NCBI GenBank assembly: GCA_041538185.1
Contig: JBGORM010000003.1
Coordinates: 248,001-312,000 of the forward strand
Reading direction: 5' to 3'
Source: Melioribacteraceae bacterium 4301-Me
GTDB lineage: Bacteria; Bacteroidota; Ignavibacteria; Ignavibacteriales; Melioribacteraceae
Length of the DNA: 64,000 nucleotides
In this document: positions 21,019-30,113 of the stretch, piece after piece
Position numbering within the stretch: position 1 is the first letter of the stretch
Layout of the letters: each line of letters begins with the position of its first letter
Made by a program: the position numbers and the translations under genes
Notes under the pieces: generated by a model
Told to the model about the DNA's origin: nothing
Databases searched by the model: none
What the model saw: only the letters and a program-made list of their open reading frames with translations

Positions 21019-21639
21019 ATGCCAGGCTTGTTAGCAAAAAAAATCCAAATGACTAATATTTTCTCTGATGATGGTAATATTATTCCTGTAACAGTTCTTG
21101 AGGCTGGCCCATGTACTGTTTATGCTATTAAAACAAAAGAAAAAGACGGTTACCAGGCTTTACAGATTGGTTATGGACAAAAGAAAGATAAAAAAGTAAA
21201 TAAGGCTCAAAAAGTTGTTTTTGAAAAGTTCAATTTAAAAGCCCCAGCTATACTAAAAGAATTTAGAAATTTTGATGTCTCTCAATTTAAAATTGGCGAT
21301 GAGTTGAAAGTAGATTTATTTCAAGTCGGCGATAAAGTTAAAGTTACAGGCAAGAGTAAGGGCAAAGGATTTCAAGGAGTTGTAAAAAGGCATGGCTTTG
21401 GCGGAATCGGAATGACAACTCACGGTCAAAGTGATAGGGTTAGGGCACCGGGTTCCATTGGTGCTAGCTCTTATCCTTCCAGAGTATTTAAGGGACAAAG
21501 AATGGCTGGAAGAATGGGCAATGAAAAAGTTACAGTAAGAAACTTGAAAGTTGTAAAAGTTATACCAGAAAAGAACATAATTTTTGTTAAAGGTGCTGTA
21601 CCAGGTGCAGTAAATTCAATAGTCGAAATAAATAAATAA
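21019..21639 (+). CDS. rplC: 50S ribosomal protein L3
   Basis: Early-assembly large-subunit protein reaching the peptidyl transferase centre. The 206-aa product contains GKSKGKGFQGVVKRHGFGG and SYPSRVFKGQRMAGRMG, the hallmark central extension. The N-terminus (MPGLLAKKIQMTNIF) fits the family start. It lies 11 bases after rpsJ. Confidence 0.98.
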   Translation: MPGLLAKKIQMTNIFSDDGNIIPVTVLEAGPCTVYAIKTKEKDGYQALQIGYGQKKDKKVNKAQKVVFEKFNLKAPAILKEFRNFDVSQFKIGDELKVDLFQVGDKVKVTGKSKGKGFQGVVKRHGFGGIGMTTHGQSDRVRAPGSIGASSYPSRVFKGQRMAGRMGNEKVTVRNLKVVKVIPEKNIIFVKGAVPGAVNSIVEINK

Positions 21640-21654
21640 TTCTGTGTGTCTAAA

Positions 21655-22281
21655 ATGAAACTAGATGTTTACAAAATTGATGGTACTAAATCTGAAGAAC
21701 AAGTAGAACTTCCTAAAGAAATTTTTGAAATAGAACCGAACGACCATGTATTGTACTTGGCAGTTAAGGCGTATTTAGCTAATCAAAGACAGGGTACCCA
21801 TAAAGCGAAAGAACGAAGTGAGGTTAGAGGAGGAGGTAAAAAGCCATGGCGTCAAAAGGGTAGAGGCGGGGCAAGAGCTGGTACTATACGTTCCCCTCTT
21901 TGGATAGGCGGAGGTTCAATATTCGGTCCTAAACCAAGAGATTATAGGCAATACTTAAATAAAAAAGTAATTTCATTAGCGAGAAAATCAGCACTTTCCT
22001 ATAAGGCTAAGGCAAATCAAATAATGATTGTAGAAGATTTTGATTACGAGGAGCCAAAGACAAAAAGGTTTGTAGAACTTTTGAACAACTTAAAGCTAAC
22101 TGGTAAAAAAACTTTATTATTAACTAACGGAAAAAGAGAAAACATTTTTAAATCCGGCAGAAATATAGAAAGGGTTAATATTTTAGAAGCTAATAAAGCC
22201 TCTGCTTATGATATTGTAAATAATCAAATTTTACTGGTGCAAAAAAGCGCATTGCAATTATTAGAAAGTACTTTTAATTAG
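21655..22281 (+). CDS. rplD: 50S ribosomal protein L4
   Basis: Lines the polypeptide exit tunnel; in some bacteria it also regulates the S10 operon. From ATG 21655 it is 208 aa, starting MKLDVYKIDGTK, which aligns with the usual L4 N-terminus; GTG codons at 21644/21646 are less likely alternatives. The tunnel loop KPWRQKGRGGARAGTIR is near residues 63-79. No strong Shine-Dalgarno is visible, suggesting coupling to rplC. Confidence 0.95.
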   Translation: MKLDVYKIDGTKSEEQVELPKEIFEIEPNDHVLYLAVKAYLANQRQGTHKAKERSEVRGGGKKPWRQKGRGGARAGTIRSPLWIGGGSIFGPKPRDYRQYLNKKVISLARKSALSYKAKANQIMIVEDFDYEEPKTKRFVELLNNLKLTGKKTLLLTNGKRENIFKSGRNIERVNILEANKASAYDIVNNQILLVQKSALQLLESTFN

Positions 22282-22294
22282 GTCGGTATAAACT

Positions 22295-22591
22295 ATGCAT
22301 AATATACTAATAAAACCTTTAATTACAGAAAAAATGTCGAACATAACTGCTAAAGATGAAACTAAATATGGGTTTGTAGTTTCGTACAATGCTAACAAAA
22401 TTGCTATAGCTCAGGCAATTAAACAAAAGTTTAATGTTGATGTGGTTTCTGTAAATACGATAAGATACAAGGGTAAATCAAAAACACAGTTTACAAGAAA
22501 AGGCCGCTTTACTGGTAAGACGCCGCGATTTAAAAAAGCAATAGTTACATTAAAGGCTGGCCAAAAAATAGATATTTTTAGTCAAGTATAG
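22295..22591 (+). CDS. rplW: 50S ribosomal protein L23
   Basis: Sits at the tunnel exit and docks trigger factor and SRP. The 98-aa product starts MHNILIKPLITEKM and includes KYGFVVSYNANKIAIAQAIK, with the basic loop KGKSKTQFTRKGRFTGKTP. Family length is normal. It lies between rplD and rplB with 13-26 base gaps. Confidence 0.97.
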   Translation: MHNILIKPLITEKMSNITAKDETKYGFVVSYNANKIAIAQAIKQKFNVDVVSVNTIRYKGKSKTQFTRKGRFTGKTPRFKKAIVTLKAGQKIDIFSQV

Positions 22592-22617
22592 TTATTTCAA
22601 ACTGGAGCGTAAATTAA

Positions 22618-23442
22618 ATGGGCATTAGAAAATTAAAACCTGTTACACCTGGCACTAGATTTATGAGCTACTCTACATTTGAGGAGATTACTAAAACTAC
22701 TCCAGAAAAGTCACTTTTAAGTCCTCTTAAAAAATCTGGTGGTAGAAATAATTTAGGTAGAGTAACATCTAGGCATAGAGGCGGTGGTCATAAAAGAAAA
22801 TACAGAATAATAGATTTTAAAAGAGACAAATTCGGAATTGCTGCAAAAGTTTTTTCGATTGAATATGACCCGAATCGTTCTGCAAGAATAGCTTTGCTTC
22901 ATTATACGGACGGCGAGAAGAGATATATTATAGCACCCGATGGTTTGAAAGTTGGTGATCAAGTGCAATCGGGTCCTGGTTCCGAAATTAAAATTGGAAA
23001 TGCATTGCCTCTAAAAGAAATTCCTTTAGGTAGTTTTGTGCATAATGTTGAACTAAAACCCGGCAAAGGTGGTCAATTAGGAAGGGCAGCCGGTACTTCT
23101 TTACAATTAACTGCTAGAGAAGGAAAATTTGCACAGTTAAAACTGCCTTCTGGAGAAATTAGGATGGTAGATGTGAACTGCTTGGCTACTTATGGAGTTG
23201 TTGGCAACATTGACCACGAAAATATAAGTCTTGGAAAAGCTGGCAGAAGCAGATGGTTAGGAATTAGACCACACAATAGAGGTGTTTCAATGAACCCAGT
23301 AGATCATCCAATGGGTGGTGGAGAAGGAAAAACATCTGGCGGAGGTCATCCAGTTTCCCCCTGGGGTCAAAAAGCTAAGGGACTTAAAACACGTAAGAAA
23401 AATAAACTTTCTAATAAATATATTATTAAGAGAAGGAAATAA
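22618..23442 (+). CDS. rplB: 50S ribosomal protein L2
   Basis: Highly conserved 23S rRNA-binding protein needed for subunit association and peptidyl transfer. The 274-aa product has [13 protein letters not shown] near residue 50 and the C-terminal [13 protein letters not shown] near residue 230 with the conserved active-site-proximal histidine. The C-terminus is lysine rich ([15 protein letters not shown]). Confidence 0.98.
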   Translation: MGIRKLKPVTPGTRFMSYSTFEEITKTTPEKSLLSPLKKSGGRNNLGRVTSRHRGGGHKRKYRIIDFKRDKFGIAAKVFSIEYDPNRSARIALLHYTDGEKRYIIAPDGLKVGDQVQSGPGSEIKIGNALPLKEIPLGSFVHNVELKPGKGGQLGRAAGTSLQLTAREGKFAQLKLPSGEIRMVDVNCLATYGVVGNIDHENISLGKAGRSRWLGIRPHNRGVSMNPVDHPMGGGEGKTSGGGHPVSPWGQKAKGLKTRKKNKLSNKYIIKRRK

Positions 23443-23450
23443 GGTGAAAA

Positions 23451-23741
23451 ATGCCTCGTTCAGTTAAAAAAGGACCTTTTGTTAGTATTAAATTGTTGGA
23501 AAAAATTCGAAAACTGAATCAAACCAACCAAAAAAAGATAATTAAAACATGGTCTCGGGCAAGCACAATTACACCGGAGTTTGTAGGTCATACTATTGCT
23601 GTTCATAATGGAAACAAAATGATTCCTGTTTATATTACTGAGAACATGGTTGGTCACAAATTAGGAGAATTTGCACCTACAAGAATCTTTAGAGGTCATC
23701 CTGGAACAAAAGCAGAAAAAGCAGCTAAGGTTGCAGGATAA
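23451..23741 (+). CDS. rpsS: 30S ribosomal protein S19
   Basis: Small-subunit head protein forming a complex with S13. The 96-aa product starts [19 protein letters not shown] and carries [22 protein letters not shown] and [13 protein letters not shown], all family hallmarks. It starts 8 bases after rplB. Confidence 0.98.
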   Translation: MPRSVKKGPFVSIKLLEKIRKLNQTNQKKIIKTWSRASTITPEFVGHTIAVHNGNKMIPVYITENMVGHKLGEFAPTRIFRGHPGTKAEKAAKVAG

Positions 23742-23772
23742 AATTGTACTACAAAATTGAGGTGAGTTTTTA

Positions 23773-24117
23773 ATGGAAGCTAAAGCTACACATAAGTATA
23801 TTGGTTCTTCCCCACGAAAGATGAGATTGTTAATTGATTTAATACGTGGTAAATCAGTATCAGAAGCTATTGAAATTTTACACTTTTCTCCAAAACATGC
23901 TTCAAAAAACGCTGAAAAAGTATTACGCTCTGCAGTTTCAAATTTGATGAACAAAGATGAAAGCAACAAACATGATATTTCAGAATTATTTATTAAAGAA
24001 GCTTACGTGAATGTAGGTCCTACCTTAAAAAGAATTTCACCTGCTCCAATGGGTAGAGCCTACAGAATAAGAAAAAGATCAAATCATGTTACAATTGTAG
24101 TAGCAACAAAAAGTTAA
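23773..24117 (+). CDS. rplV: 50S ribosomal protein L22
   Basis: Exit-tunnel protein. The product is 114 aa. SPRKMRLLIDLIRGKSV lies near the start, and the beta-hairpin that reaches into the tunnel is visible as LKRISPAPMGRAYRIRKR near residue 85. A GAGGTGAG Shine-Dalgarno lies upstream of the ATG. Confidence 0.97.
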   Translation: MEAKATHKYIGSSPRKMRLLIDLIRGKSVSEAIEILHFSPKHASKNAEKVLRSAVSNLMNKDESNKHDISELFIKEAYVNVGPTLKRISPAPMGRAYRIRKRSNHVTIVVATKS

Positions 24118-24132
24118 TTTTAGGAGGAATTT

Positions 24133-24774
24133 TTGGGTCAGAAAACACATCCAATTGGTCTAAGAGTTGGAATAATTAGAGGTTGGGATTCTAACTGGTA
24201 CGAAAGCAAAAGTTACTCGGCTAAGCTCTTGGAAGATAAAAAGTTAAGAGATTACATTAGGAAACGTTTACAAAATGCTGGAGTATCTACTATCATAATT
24301 GATAGGACCTCTAAAAATATTATAATTACAATTCATACTTCACGACCAGGAGTTGTGATAGGCAAGAGCGGTAAAGAGATTGCTCAAATAGAACAAGAAT
24401 TAAAAACCATTACTGATAAAGAAATAAAAATACAAATATCAGAGATAAAGAGACCAGAACTCGATGCATACTTGGTCGCAGAAAACATAGCTCGACAAAT
24501 TGAAGGGAGAATTTCATTTAGAAGAGCCATGAAATCAGCAATAACATCAGCTATGAGAATGGGTGCTGAAGGTATTAGAATTATGTGTTCTGGTAGATTA
24601 GGTGGTGCTGAAATGGCTCGTACTGAACAATACAAAGAAGGTAGAATTCCTTTGCATACATTGAGAGCTGATATTGATTATGCTAAAGCTACTGCTCAAA
24701 CTATTTATGGTTCAATTGGTGTTAAAGTTTGGATTTGCAGAGGTGAAATTCTTGGCAAGCGATTATCTGATTAA
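24133..24774 (+). CDS. rpsC: 30S ribosomal protein S3
   Basis: Small-subunit protein at the mRNA entry tunnel with helicase activity. The 213-aa product starts with TTG behind TAGGAGGAAT, giving [18 protein letters not shown]. The KH domain is visible as [17 protein letters not shown] near residue 62 and the C-terminal domain as [18 protein letters not shown]. Length is normal. Confidence 0.98.
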   Translation: MGQKTHPIGLRVGIIRGWDSNWYESKSYSAKLLEDKKLRDYIRKRLQNAGVSTIIIDRTSKNIIITIHTSRPGVVIGKSGKEIAQIEQELKTITDKEIKIQISEIKRPELDAYLVAENIARQIEGRISFRRAMKSAITSAMRMGAEGIRIMCSGRLGGAEMARTEQYKEGRIPLHTLRADIDYAKATAQTIYGSIGVKVWICRGEILGKRLSD

Positions 24775-24809
24775 TATGAATTTTATTAAAGTTTAGGAGA
24801 TATCATAAC

Positions 24810-25229
24810 ATGTTAATGCCAAAAAGAGTTAAATATAGAAAAGCACATAGAGGCAGAAGAAGCGGGAAAGCTACTAGGGGACACTTAGTTAACTTTGGCG
24901 ATTTTGGTTTAAAAGCATTGCAAGCAGCTTGGATTACAAGTAGACAAATTGAAGCATGCCGCGTCGCTCTTTCAAGAAAGATGAAAAGAGATGGAAAAGT
25001 TTGGATTAGAATTTTTCCAGATAAACCTGTAACTAAAAAACCATTAGAAACAAGAATGGGTAAAGGAAAGGGAGCGCCAGAATTTTGGGTTGCTGTTGTT
25101 AAACCCGGCAGAATAATGTTTGAAGTAGGCGGAATTGACAAAACCACTGCTTATGAAGCATTAACAATAGCTTCACATAAACTGCCTATTAAGACTAAAA
25201 TTGTTGCTAGAACAGATTACGAACAATAA
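24810..25229 (+). CDS. rplP: 50S ribosomal protein L16
   Basis: Contacts A-site tRNA and 5S rRNA region. The product is 139 aa, starting [20 protein letters not shown]. It contains [20 protein letters not shown] and [20 protein letters not shown] with the conserved arginine/glycine loop. It is preceded by TAGGAGATATC. rpmC follows after 19 bases. Confidence 0.98.
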   Translation: MLMPKRVKYRKAHRGRRSGKATRGHLVNFGDFGLKALQAAWITSRQIEACRVALSRKMKRDGKVWIRIFPDKPVTKKPLETRMGKGKGAPEFWVAVVKPGRIMFEVGGIDKTTAYEALTIASHKLPIKTKIVARTDYEQ

Positions 25230-25248
25230 AAGATTTGAGGCTTATACT

Positions 25249-25476
25249 ATGAAAATGTATGAAATAAGAGAGATGTCAACCGAAGAAATTAAAAAACGCA
25301 TTCTCGAAGAAGAAATCAATCTTACTGATTTAAGATTCCAGCATGAATTAAAAAACTTAACTAATACTGCTAAACTAAGATTAGTTAAAAAAGATATAGC
25401 TCGTTTGAAAACTGTACTTAAACAGCGACAAATTGAAGAAAATCTTTCTCAAAAAGAGAAAAAAGAAAATAAATAA
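25249..25476 (+). CDS. rpmC: 50S ribosomal protein L29
   Basis: Two-helix protein beside L23 at the tunnel exit. I start at ATG 25249 ([18 protein letters not shown]), 8 bases after a GAGG Shine-Dalgarno. The frame is open 48 bases further upstream, but that part overlaps rplP and is unlike L29. The product is 75 aa, with a Glu/Lys-rich tail slightly longer than typical. Confidence 0.95.
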   Translation: MKMYEIREMSTEEIKKRILEEEINLTDLRFQHELKNLTNTAKLRLVKKDIARLKTVLKQRQIEENLSQKEKKENK

Positions 25477-25493
25477 GGAGTATTTTTTTACCT

Positions 25494-25754
25494 ATGCAGA
25501 CTGCAAGAAACGCGAGAAAAGTTAGAGTAGGAAAAGTAATTAGCAACAAAATGAATAAGAGCATTGTTGTTGCAATTGAGAGACAAGTTTCTCACCCACT
25601 TTACAAGAAATACTTTAAAAAAACTACGAAGTTAATGGCTCATGACGAATCTAATCAGGCTGGAATTGGAGATACTGTAAAGATTATGGAAACCCGTCCA
25701 TTAAGCAAAAGAAAAAAATGGCGGTTAGTTGAAATTATTGAAAAAGCGAAATAA
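25494..25754 (+). CDS. rpsQ: 30S ribosomal protein S17
   Basis: OB-fold primary 16S rRNA-binding protein. The 86-aa product includes [39 protein letters not shown] and the terminal [19 protein letters not shown]. It starts 17 bases after rpmC behind AAGGAG. Confidence 0.98.
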   Translation: MQTARNARKVRVGKVISNKMNKSIVVAIERQVSHPLYKKYFKKTTKLMAHDESNQAGIGDTVKIMETRPLSKRKKWRLVEIIEKAK

Positions 25755-25777
25755 AGTTTTGGGAGATTATTTGGGTT

Positions 25778-26146
25778 ATGATACAAGAAGAAACAAATTT
25801 GGTGGTTGCCGATAACTCTGGTGCAAAAAGAGTGAAATGTATTAGAGTGCTCGGCGGTAGTAACAGACGCTACGCAAGCGTTGGCGACTTAATTGTTGTT
25901 TCAGTCAAATCGGCTTTGCCAGGCGGAGGGGTTAAGAAAGGTGAAGTTTCTAGAGCTGTAATTGTAAGAACTAAAAAAGAAGTGAGAAGAGATGATGGCT
26001 CTTATATTAGATTTGATGAAAATGCTGCTGTATTACTTAATGCTCAAAATGAGCCTAGAGGAACTCGTATTTTTGGCCCAGTCGCAAGGGAGTTGAGGGA
26101 TAAAAAGTTTATGAAAATAATTTCTTTAGCACCAGAAGTATTATAA
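25778..26146 (+). CDS. rplN: 50S ribosomal protein L14
   Basis: Forms an intersubunit bridge. The product is 122 aa. It starts [20 protein letters not shown] and contains [24 protein letters not shown] and [13 protein letters not shown], all strongly conserved. Normal family length. Confidence 0.98.
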   Translation: MIQEETNLVVADNSGAKRVKCIRVLGGSNRRYASVGDLIVVSVKSALPGGGVKKGEVSRAVIVRTKKEVRRDDGSYIRFDENAAVLLNAQNEPRGTRIFGPVARELRDKKFMKIISLAPEVL

Positions 26147-26158
26147 GAGGTAGATTAA

Positions 26159-26482
26159 ATGAAAATTAGAAAAAATGATAATGTTATTGTTATTGCTGGT
26201 AATTATGTGGGCAAAACTGGCAAAGTATTAAAAGTTTTCCCTGATAAAAACAGAATTATAGTAGAAGGCGTTAATATTCGAAAAAGACATACAAAACCTA
26301 ATCAAAAAAATCCTCAGGGAGGAATTATAGAAAAAGAGGCGCCTATTCATGTTTCTAATGTGATGATTATAGACCCTAAAACTAACGAACCTACTCGGAT
26401 AGGTTCTAAAGTGATTATTGATGATAAAACAGGTAAAAAGAAAAGAGTTAGAATAAGCAAAGTTAGCGGAGAAATGTTATAA
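26159..26482 (+). CDS. rplX: 50S ribosomal protein L24
   Basis: Assembly-initiator protein with a KOW motif. The 107-aa product shows [20 protein letters not shown] near the start and [19 protein letters not shown]. It is 12 bases after rplN behind GAGGTAG. Confidence 0.98.
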   Translation: MKIRKNDNVIVIAGNYVGKTGKVLKVFPDKNRIIVEGVNIRKRHTKPNQKNPQGGIIEKEAPIHVSNVMIIDPKTNEPTRIGSKVIIDDKTGKKKRVRISKVSGEML

Positions 26483-26524
26483 TATTTTTAATCCTAATTT
26501 AAGAATTGAGGATAACTAAAGGAA

Positions 26525-27151
26525 ATGGCAAAAGAAAAACAAACTAAATCCAAAAAAGAAACTAATGTAGAAAAGACAGCAACTGCTGAACAAGCACCTG
26601 TGCCGCGTCTTTATGAAAAATTTAAAAAGGAAATTGTTCCTAAGCTTAAAGAACAGTTTTCTTATAAAAATGTAATGCAAGTACCTCGTTTGGAAAAAAT
26701 TGTTATTAATATGGGAGTAGGTGCTGCAGTGCAGGACCCTAAAATACTTGAAGAAGCAGTTAAGGACCTAGAAACAATAACAGGTCAAAAACCATCTATT
26801 AGAACTGCAAAAAAATCAATATCTAATTTTAAGTTACGCGAAGGAATGAAAATAGGTGCAAAGGTAACTTTACGCAAAGCTCGCATGTATGAATTTTTAG
26901 ATAGATTTATAACTATTGCTTTGCCTCGTGTGCGCGATTTTAGAGGTGTATCTGATAAGTCTTTTGACGGCAGAGGAAATTATACAATTGGTATTAAAGA
27001 ACAAATTATTTTTCCAGAGATAAACGTTGATAAAGTATCAAAAATCTTGGGTATGGATATTACATTTGTTACTACTGCCAAATCTGATAAAGAAGCATAT
27101 GAGTTACTTAGTGCTTTCGGTGTACCTTTTCGCAGAAAAGAAATTAATTAA
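26525..27151 (+). CDS. rplE: 50S ribosomal protein L5 with N-terminal extension
   Basis: Binds 5S rRNA in the central protuberance and contacts P-site tRNA. The product is 208 aa, against about 180 for typical L5. The family core begins near residue 28 ([19 protein letters not shown]). The first 27 residues are Lys/Glu/Thr-rich with no predicted fold. No alternative internal ATG restores the usual start, and AAAGGAA precedes the annotated ATG. Core motifs [14 protein letters not shown] and [18 protein letters not shown] are intact. Confidence 0.96.
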   Translation: MAKEKQTKSKKETNVEKTATAEQAPVPRLYEKFKKEIVPKLKEQFSYKNVMQVPRLEKIVINMGVGAAVQDPKILEEAVKDLETITGQKPSIRTAKKSISNFKLREGMKIGAKVTLRKARMYEFLDRFITIALPRVRDFRGVSDKSFDGRGNYTIGIKEQIIFPEINVDKVSKILGMDITFVTTAKSDKEAYELLSAFGVPFRRKEIN

Positions 27152-27160
27152 GGATATAAA

Positions 27161-27430
27161 ATGGCAAGAAAAAGTTTAATAGCAAGAGAAAATAAAAGAA
27201 GAAAATTAGTAGAAAAATATGCTCGATTGAGAAAAGAGCTAAAAGAAAAAGGTGATTATGAAGGATTGCAAAAAATTCCTCGTAATGCATCGCCTGTAAG
27301 AATTCATAATAGATGTTTAATTACGGGCAGGCCAAGAGGTTTTTACAGGAAATTTGGTGTATCGAGATTGGTCTTTAGGGAAATGGCGTTGAAAGGCGAA
27401 ATCCCTGGTGTAAAAAAATCAAGTTGGTAA
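27161..27430 (+). CDS. rpsN: 30S ribosomal protein S14 (zinc-independent form)
   Basis: Small-subunit head protein. The 89-aa product is the long, C-minus type. It lacks the CxxC pairs of the 61-aa zinc form and keeps [20 protein letters not shown] and [14 protein letters not shown]. It starts 9 bases after rplE. Confidence 0.97.
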   Translation: MARKSLIARENKRRKLVEKYARLRKELKEKGDYEGLQKIPRNASPVRIHNRCLITGRPRGFYRKFGVSRLVFREMALKGEIPGVKKSSW

Positions 27431-27446
27431 ATGTAGGAGAATCTAA

Positions 27447-27842
27447 ATGAATATTAATGATCCGATAGCAGATTTTTTAACAAGAATTAAGAATGCTGTT
27501 AAAGCAAAGAAAAGATATGTGGATGTTCCCTCATCTAAAATGAAAGTTGGATTAGCTGAAATTTTGAGGGCAAATAATTTTATTAGGGACTATAATATTA
27601 TCGAAGATAACAAACAAAATATTCTAAGAATTCATTTAAAATACGTAAATGGAATTTCTTCGATTTCTGGATTAAAAAAAATAAGTAAGCCGGGCTTAAA
27701 ACAATATTCAAGCAAAGATAAACTTCCAAGAGTGCTTAACGGACTCGGTATAGCAGTTATCTCAACTCCTAAAGGGCTATTAACCGATAAACAAGCACGT
27801 AAAGAAAATGTTGGTGGCGAAGTGATTTGCCATATTTGGTAA
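27447..27842 (+). CDS. rpsH: 30S ribosomal protein S8
   Basis: Central-domain 16S rRNA binder and, in E. coli, the spc-operon repressor. The 131-aa product starts [18 protein letters not shown] after its Met and ends GGEVICHIW, with the conserved [21 protein letters not shown] Shine-Dalgarno precedes the ATG. Confidence 0.98.
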   Translation: MNINDPIADFLTRIKNAVKAKKRYVDVPSSKMKVGLAEILRANNFIRDYNIIEDNKQNILRIHLKYVNGISSISGLKKISKPGLKQYSSKDKLPRVLNGLGIAVISTPKGLLTDKQARKENVGGEVICHIW

Positions 27843-27865
27843 TAATAAAATTGAGGTAAGAAAAA

Positions 27866-28402
27866 GTGTCAAGAATTGGTAAAAAACCAGTTAAAATTAA
27901 GGACGTGCAAGTAAAGCTTGAAAAAAACATCTTGCATGTAAAAGGTAAGTTAGGCGAGCTTTCTGCTAAGTTGCACCCTAATATGAAAATAGAAATTAAT
28001 AATAATGAACTGGTTGTAAAACGTCCTGATGATACAAAAATAAATAAATCTTTACACGGGATGACGAGAGCAATAATTCAAAATATGGTAACAGGTGTAA
28101 CTCAGGGCTATTCTAAAAGTTTAGAAATTGTTGGTGTTGGCTATAAAGCAGAAGCAAAAGGGAACGGTATTTTATTTAGTCTGGGGTACTCCCATCCTAT
28201 TTTTTTTGTACCGCCAGAGGGTATTAAAATAGAAGTACCTCAGCCTACTCAGCTTAAAATTTCAGGTTATGATAAAGAATTAGTAGGTATGGTTGCTGCC
28301 AAAATAAGGTCATTTAGAAAACCAGAACCTTACAAAGGTAAAGGTATAAAATATACGGATGAAATATTAATTCGAAAAGCAGGCAAAACCGCCGGAAAGT
28401 AA
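27866..28402 (+). CDS. rplF: 50S ribosomal protein L6
   Basis: Binds near the sarcin-ricin loop and factor-binding site. The 178-aa product starts with GTG (M-SRIGKKPVKI) behind TTGAGGTAAG. Conserved pieces are GVTQGYSKSLEIVGVGYKA and IRSFRKPEPYKGKGIKY near the C-terminus. Confidence 0.98.
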   Translation: MSRIGKKPVKIKDVQVKLEKNILHVKGKLGELSAKLHPNMKIEINNNELVVKRPDDTKINKSLHGMTRAIIQNMVTGVTQGYSKSLEIVGVGYKAEAKGNGILFSLGYSHPIFFVPPEGIKIEVPQPTQLKISGYDKELVGMVAAKIRSFRKPEPYKGKGIKYTDEILIRKAGKTAGK

Positions 28403-28423
28403 TATTTAGGAGAGTTAATAAAA

Positions 28424-28789
28424 ATGTTTATTAAGGACAATAAAATAAGAGAAAGAAAGAAAATTCGAGTACGTAAAAAAGTTTTTGGCACAGCTGAACG
28501 TCCTCGCTTAAGTGTTTTTAGAAGTTTAAATAACATCTATGCTCAATTAATAGATGATACAAAGGGTATTACATTGGCTGCAGCATCTTCCCTGTCTAAA
28601 GAAATTTCTGGCGAGATAAAAACAATAAAGGGTAAAGTTCAAAAAGGTAAATTGGTTGGTAAACTTCTTGCTCAAAAGGCCGCTGAAAAAGGAATAAAAA
28701 CAGTTGTTTTTGACAGAAGTGGCTATGCTTATCACGGCAGAGTTAAAGCGGTAGCTGAAGGTGCAAGAGAAGGAGGGCTGCAATTTTGA
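28424..28789 (+). CDS. rplR: 50S ribosomal protein L18
   Basis: 5S rRNA-binding protein of the central protuberance. The 121-aa product contains [20 protein letters not shown] and [20 protein letters not shown], ending REGGLQF. TAGGAG precedes the ATG. Unusually, the next gene is a tRNA rather than rpsE. Confidence 0.98.
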   Translation: MFIKDNKIRERKKIRVRKKVFGTAERPRLSVFRSLNNIYAQLIDDTKGITLAAASSLSKEISGEIKTIKGKVQKGKLVGKLLAQKAAEKGIKTVVFDRSGYAYHGRVKAVAEGAREGGLQF

Positions 28790-28808
28790 ACCTCCTTGTA
28801 AAAGTTCT

Positions 28809-28879
28809 TGCCGGGTCGTCTAAAGGCAGGACAGCGGCCTTTGGAGCCGTATGTGGAGGTTCGAATCCTCCCCCGGCAG
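28809..28879 (+). tRNA. tRNA-Gln (TTG) inside the spc ribosomal operon
   Basis: 71-nt cloverleaf. Acceptor TGCCGGG pairs perfectly with CCCGGCA, the D-stem is GTC/GAC, and the anticodon stem GCGGC/GCCGT encloses CTTTGGA (anticodon TTG). The T-arm is GGAGG-TTCGAAT-CCTCC and the discriminator is G. The U1-A72 pair with G73 is typical of tRNA-Gln. CCA is not encoded. It lies 19 bases after rplR and 47 before rpsE, on the same strand. Confidence 0.96.
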
Positions 28880-28926
28880 CTTAAAAAGTTGGTGTAAATT
28901 AAAAAATGTAATTAGAAGAGGTTAGC

Positions 28927-29433
28927 TTGAAAAATCAAAGAATAACAGGTCTGGAAAATCTTAAAGAAAAAATTGTACACATAAACAGAGTTGCCAAGGT
29001 TGTTAAAGGCGGTAGAAGGTTTAGTTTTAATGCTATTGTTGTGGTTGGTGATGGCAATGGCCATGTTGGTATTGGACTTGGAAAGGCTAATGAAGTAACT
29101 GACGCAATTTCAAAAGGGATTGATGACGCAAAGAAAAATGTTTATAGAGTTCCTGTTATTAAAGGAACTATACCACATGAAGTAATTGGTAAATTTGGCG
29201 CTGGTAAGGTTCTACTTAAACCTGCATCACCTGGTACGGGGTTAATAGCAGGCGGCGGCGTTCGCGCTGTACTTGAAGCAGCAGGTGTACAAGATGTTTT
29301 GACTAAGTCATTAGGATCAAGTAATCCTCATAATCAGGTAAAAGCTACATTAAATGGATTACTTTCAATTATTGATGCTCGAACAATGGCATATAAGAGA
29401 GGAATGAAAGTTAACGAACTTTTTAATATGTAA
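28927..29433 (+). CDS. rpsE: 30S ribosomal protein S5
   Basis: Helps decoding accuracy at the mRNA entry site. The 168-aa product starts with TTG behind AGAAGAGG. It shows [20 protein letters not shown] near residue 20, [20 protein letters not shown], and [20 protein letters not shown]. Its mRNA 5' end would be defined by tRNA-Gln processing if the operon is transcribed through. Confidence 0.97.
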   Translation: MKNQRITGLENLKEKIVHINRVAKVVKGGRRFSFNAIVVVGDGNGHVGIGLGKANEVTDAISKGIDDAKKNVYRVPVIKGTIPHEVIGKFGAGKVLLKPASPGTGLIAGGGVRAVLEAAGVQDVLTKSLGSSNPHNQVKATLNGLLSIIDARTMAYKRGMKVNELFNM

Positions 29434-29446
29434 TTTGGGGATTTAC

Positions 29447-29638
29447 ATGGCGAAGAAGCTCAAAATTACACAAATAAGAAGTATTATTGATAGACCTAAG
29501 AGACAAAAGCTTACAATTGAAGCTTTGGGATTGGGTAGACCAAATTATTTTGTAATTAAGAACGATACACCGCAAATACGCGGAATGATTAGAAAAGTAT
29601 CTCATCTTTTAAAAGTAGAAGAAATTAATGAGAATTAA
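29447..29638 (+). CDS. rpmD: 50S ribosomal protein L30
   Basis: Small large-subunit protein. I start at ATG 29447 ([17 protein letters not shown]), after GGGGAT; an in-frame TTG at 29435 adds four residues and lies inside the Shine-Dalgarno region. The product is 63 aa and includes the conserved [11 protein letters not shown] and [17 protein letters not shown]. It lies 13 bases after rpsE. Confidence 0.95.
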   Translation: MAKKLKITQIRSIIDRPKRQKLTIEALGLGRPNYFVIKNDTPQIRGMIRKVSHLLKVEEINEN

Positions 29639-29648
29639 GGGTAATTAA

Positions 29649-30113
29649 ATGGATATCTTAAGTAATCTAAAATATGCTGCTGGCTCTAAAAAGAAAATTA
29701 AAAGAATCGGACGCGGGGAAGGCTCGGGTCACGGTGGAACTGCTACAAGAGGTATGAATGGTCAAAGGTCACGATCCGGTGCTAAGTATAAAATTTGGTT
29801 TGAAGGTGGACAAATGCCTTTGCAAAGAAGAGTGCCGAAACGTGGTTTTAGAAATCCTTTTCGCATTTCTTATCAAGTGGTTAACTTAAATAAATTGCAA
29901 AAATTAATTGATACAAAGAAAGTTGAAGATGGTAATATTAATCCGACTGTTCTATATAAAAATAAAGTTATTTCTAAGGCTGCAGCACCATATAAAATTT
30001 TAGGGAACGGTGAACTTAAAACAAAAATTAATGTTGAAGCTCATGCTTTTAGTGCTTCAGCAAAACAAAAAATTGAATCCTTAGGTGGAACCATAAAAGA
30101 GATTAAAGATTAA
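29649..30113 (+). CDS. rplO: 50S ribosomal protein L15
   Basis: Late-assembly 23S rRNA-binding protein. The 154-aa product contains RIGRGEGSGHGGTATRGMNG and WFEGGQMPLQRRVPKRGF in its extended N-terminal part. Its TAA stop overlaps the secY ATG by one base (TAATG), so translation of secY is probably coupled. Confidence 0.98.
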   Translation: MDILSNLKYAAGSKKKIKRIGRGEGSGHGGTATRGMNGQRSRSGAKYKIWFEGGQMPLQRRVPKRGFRNPFRISYQVVNLNKLQKLIDTKKVEDGNINPTVLYKNKVISKAAAPYKILGNGELKTKINVEAHAFSASAKQKIESLGGTIKEIKD

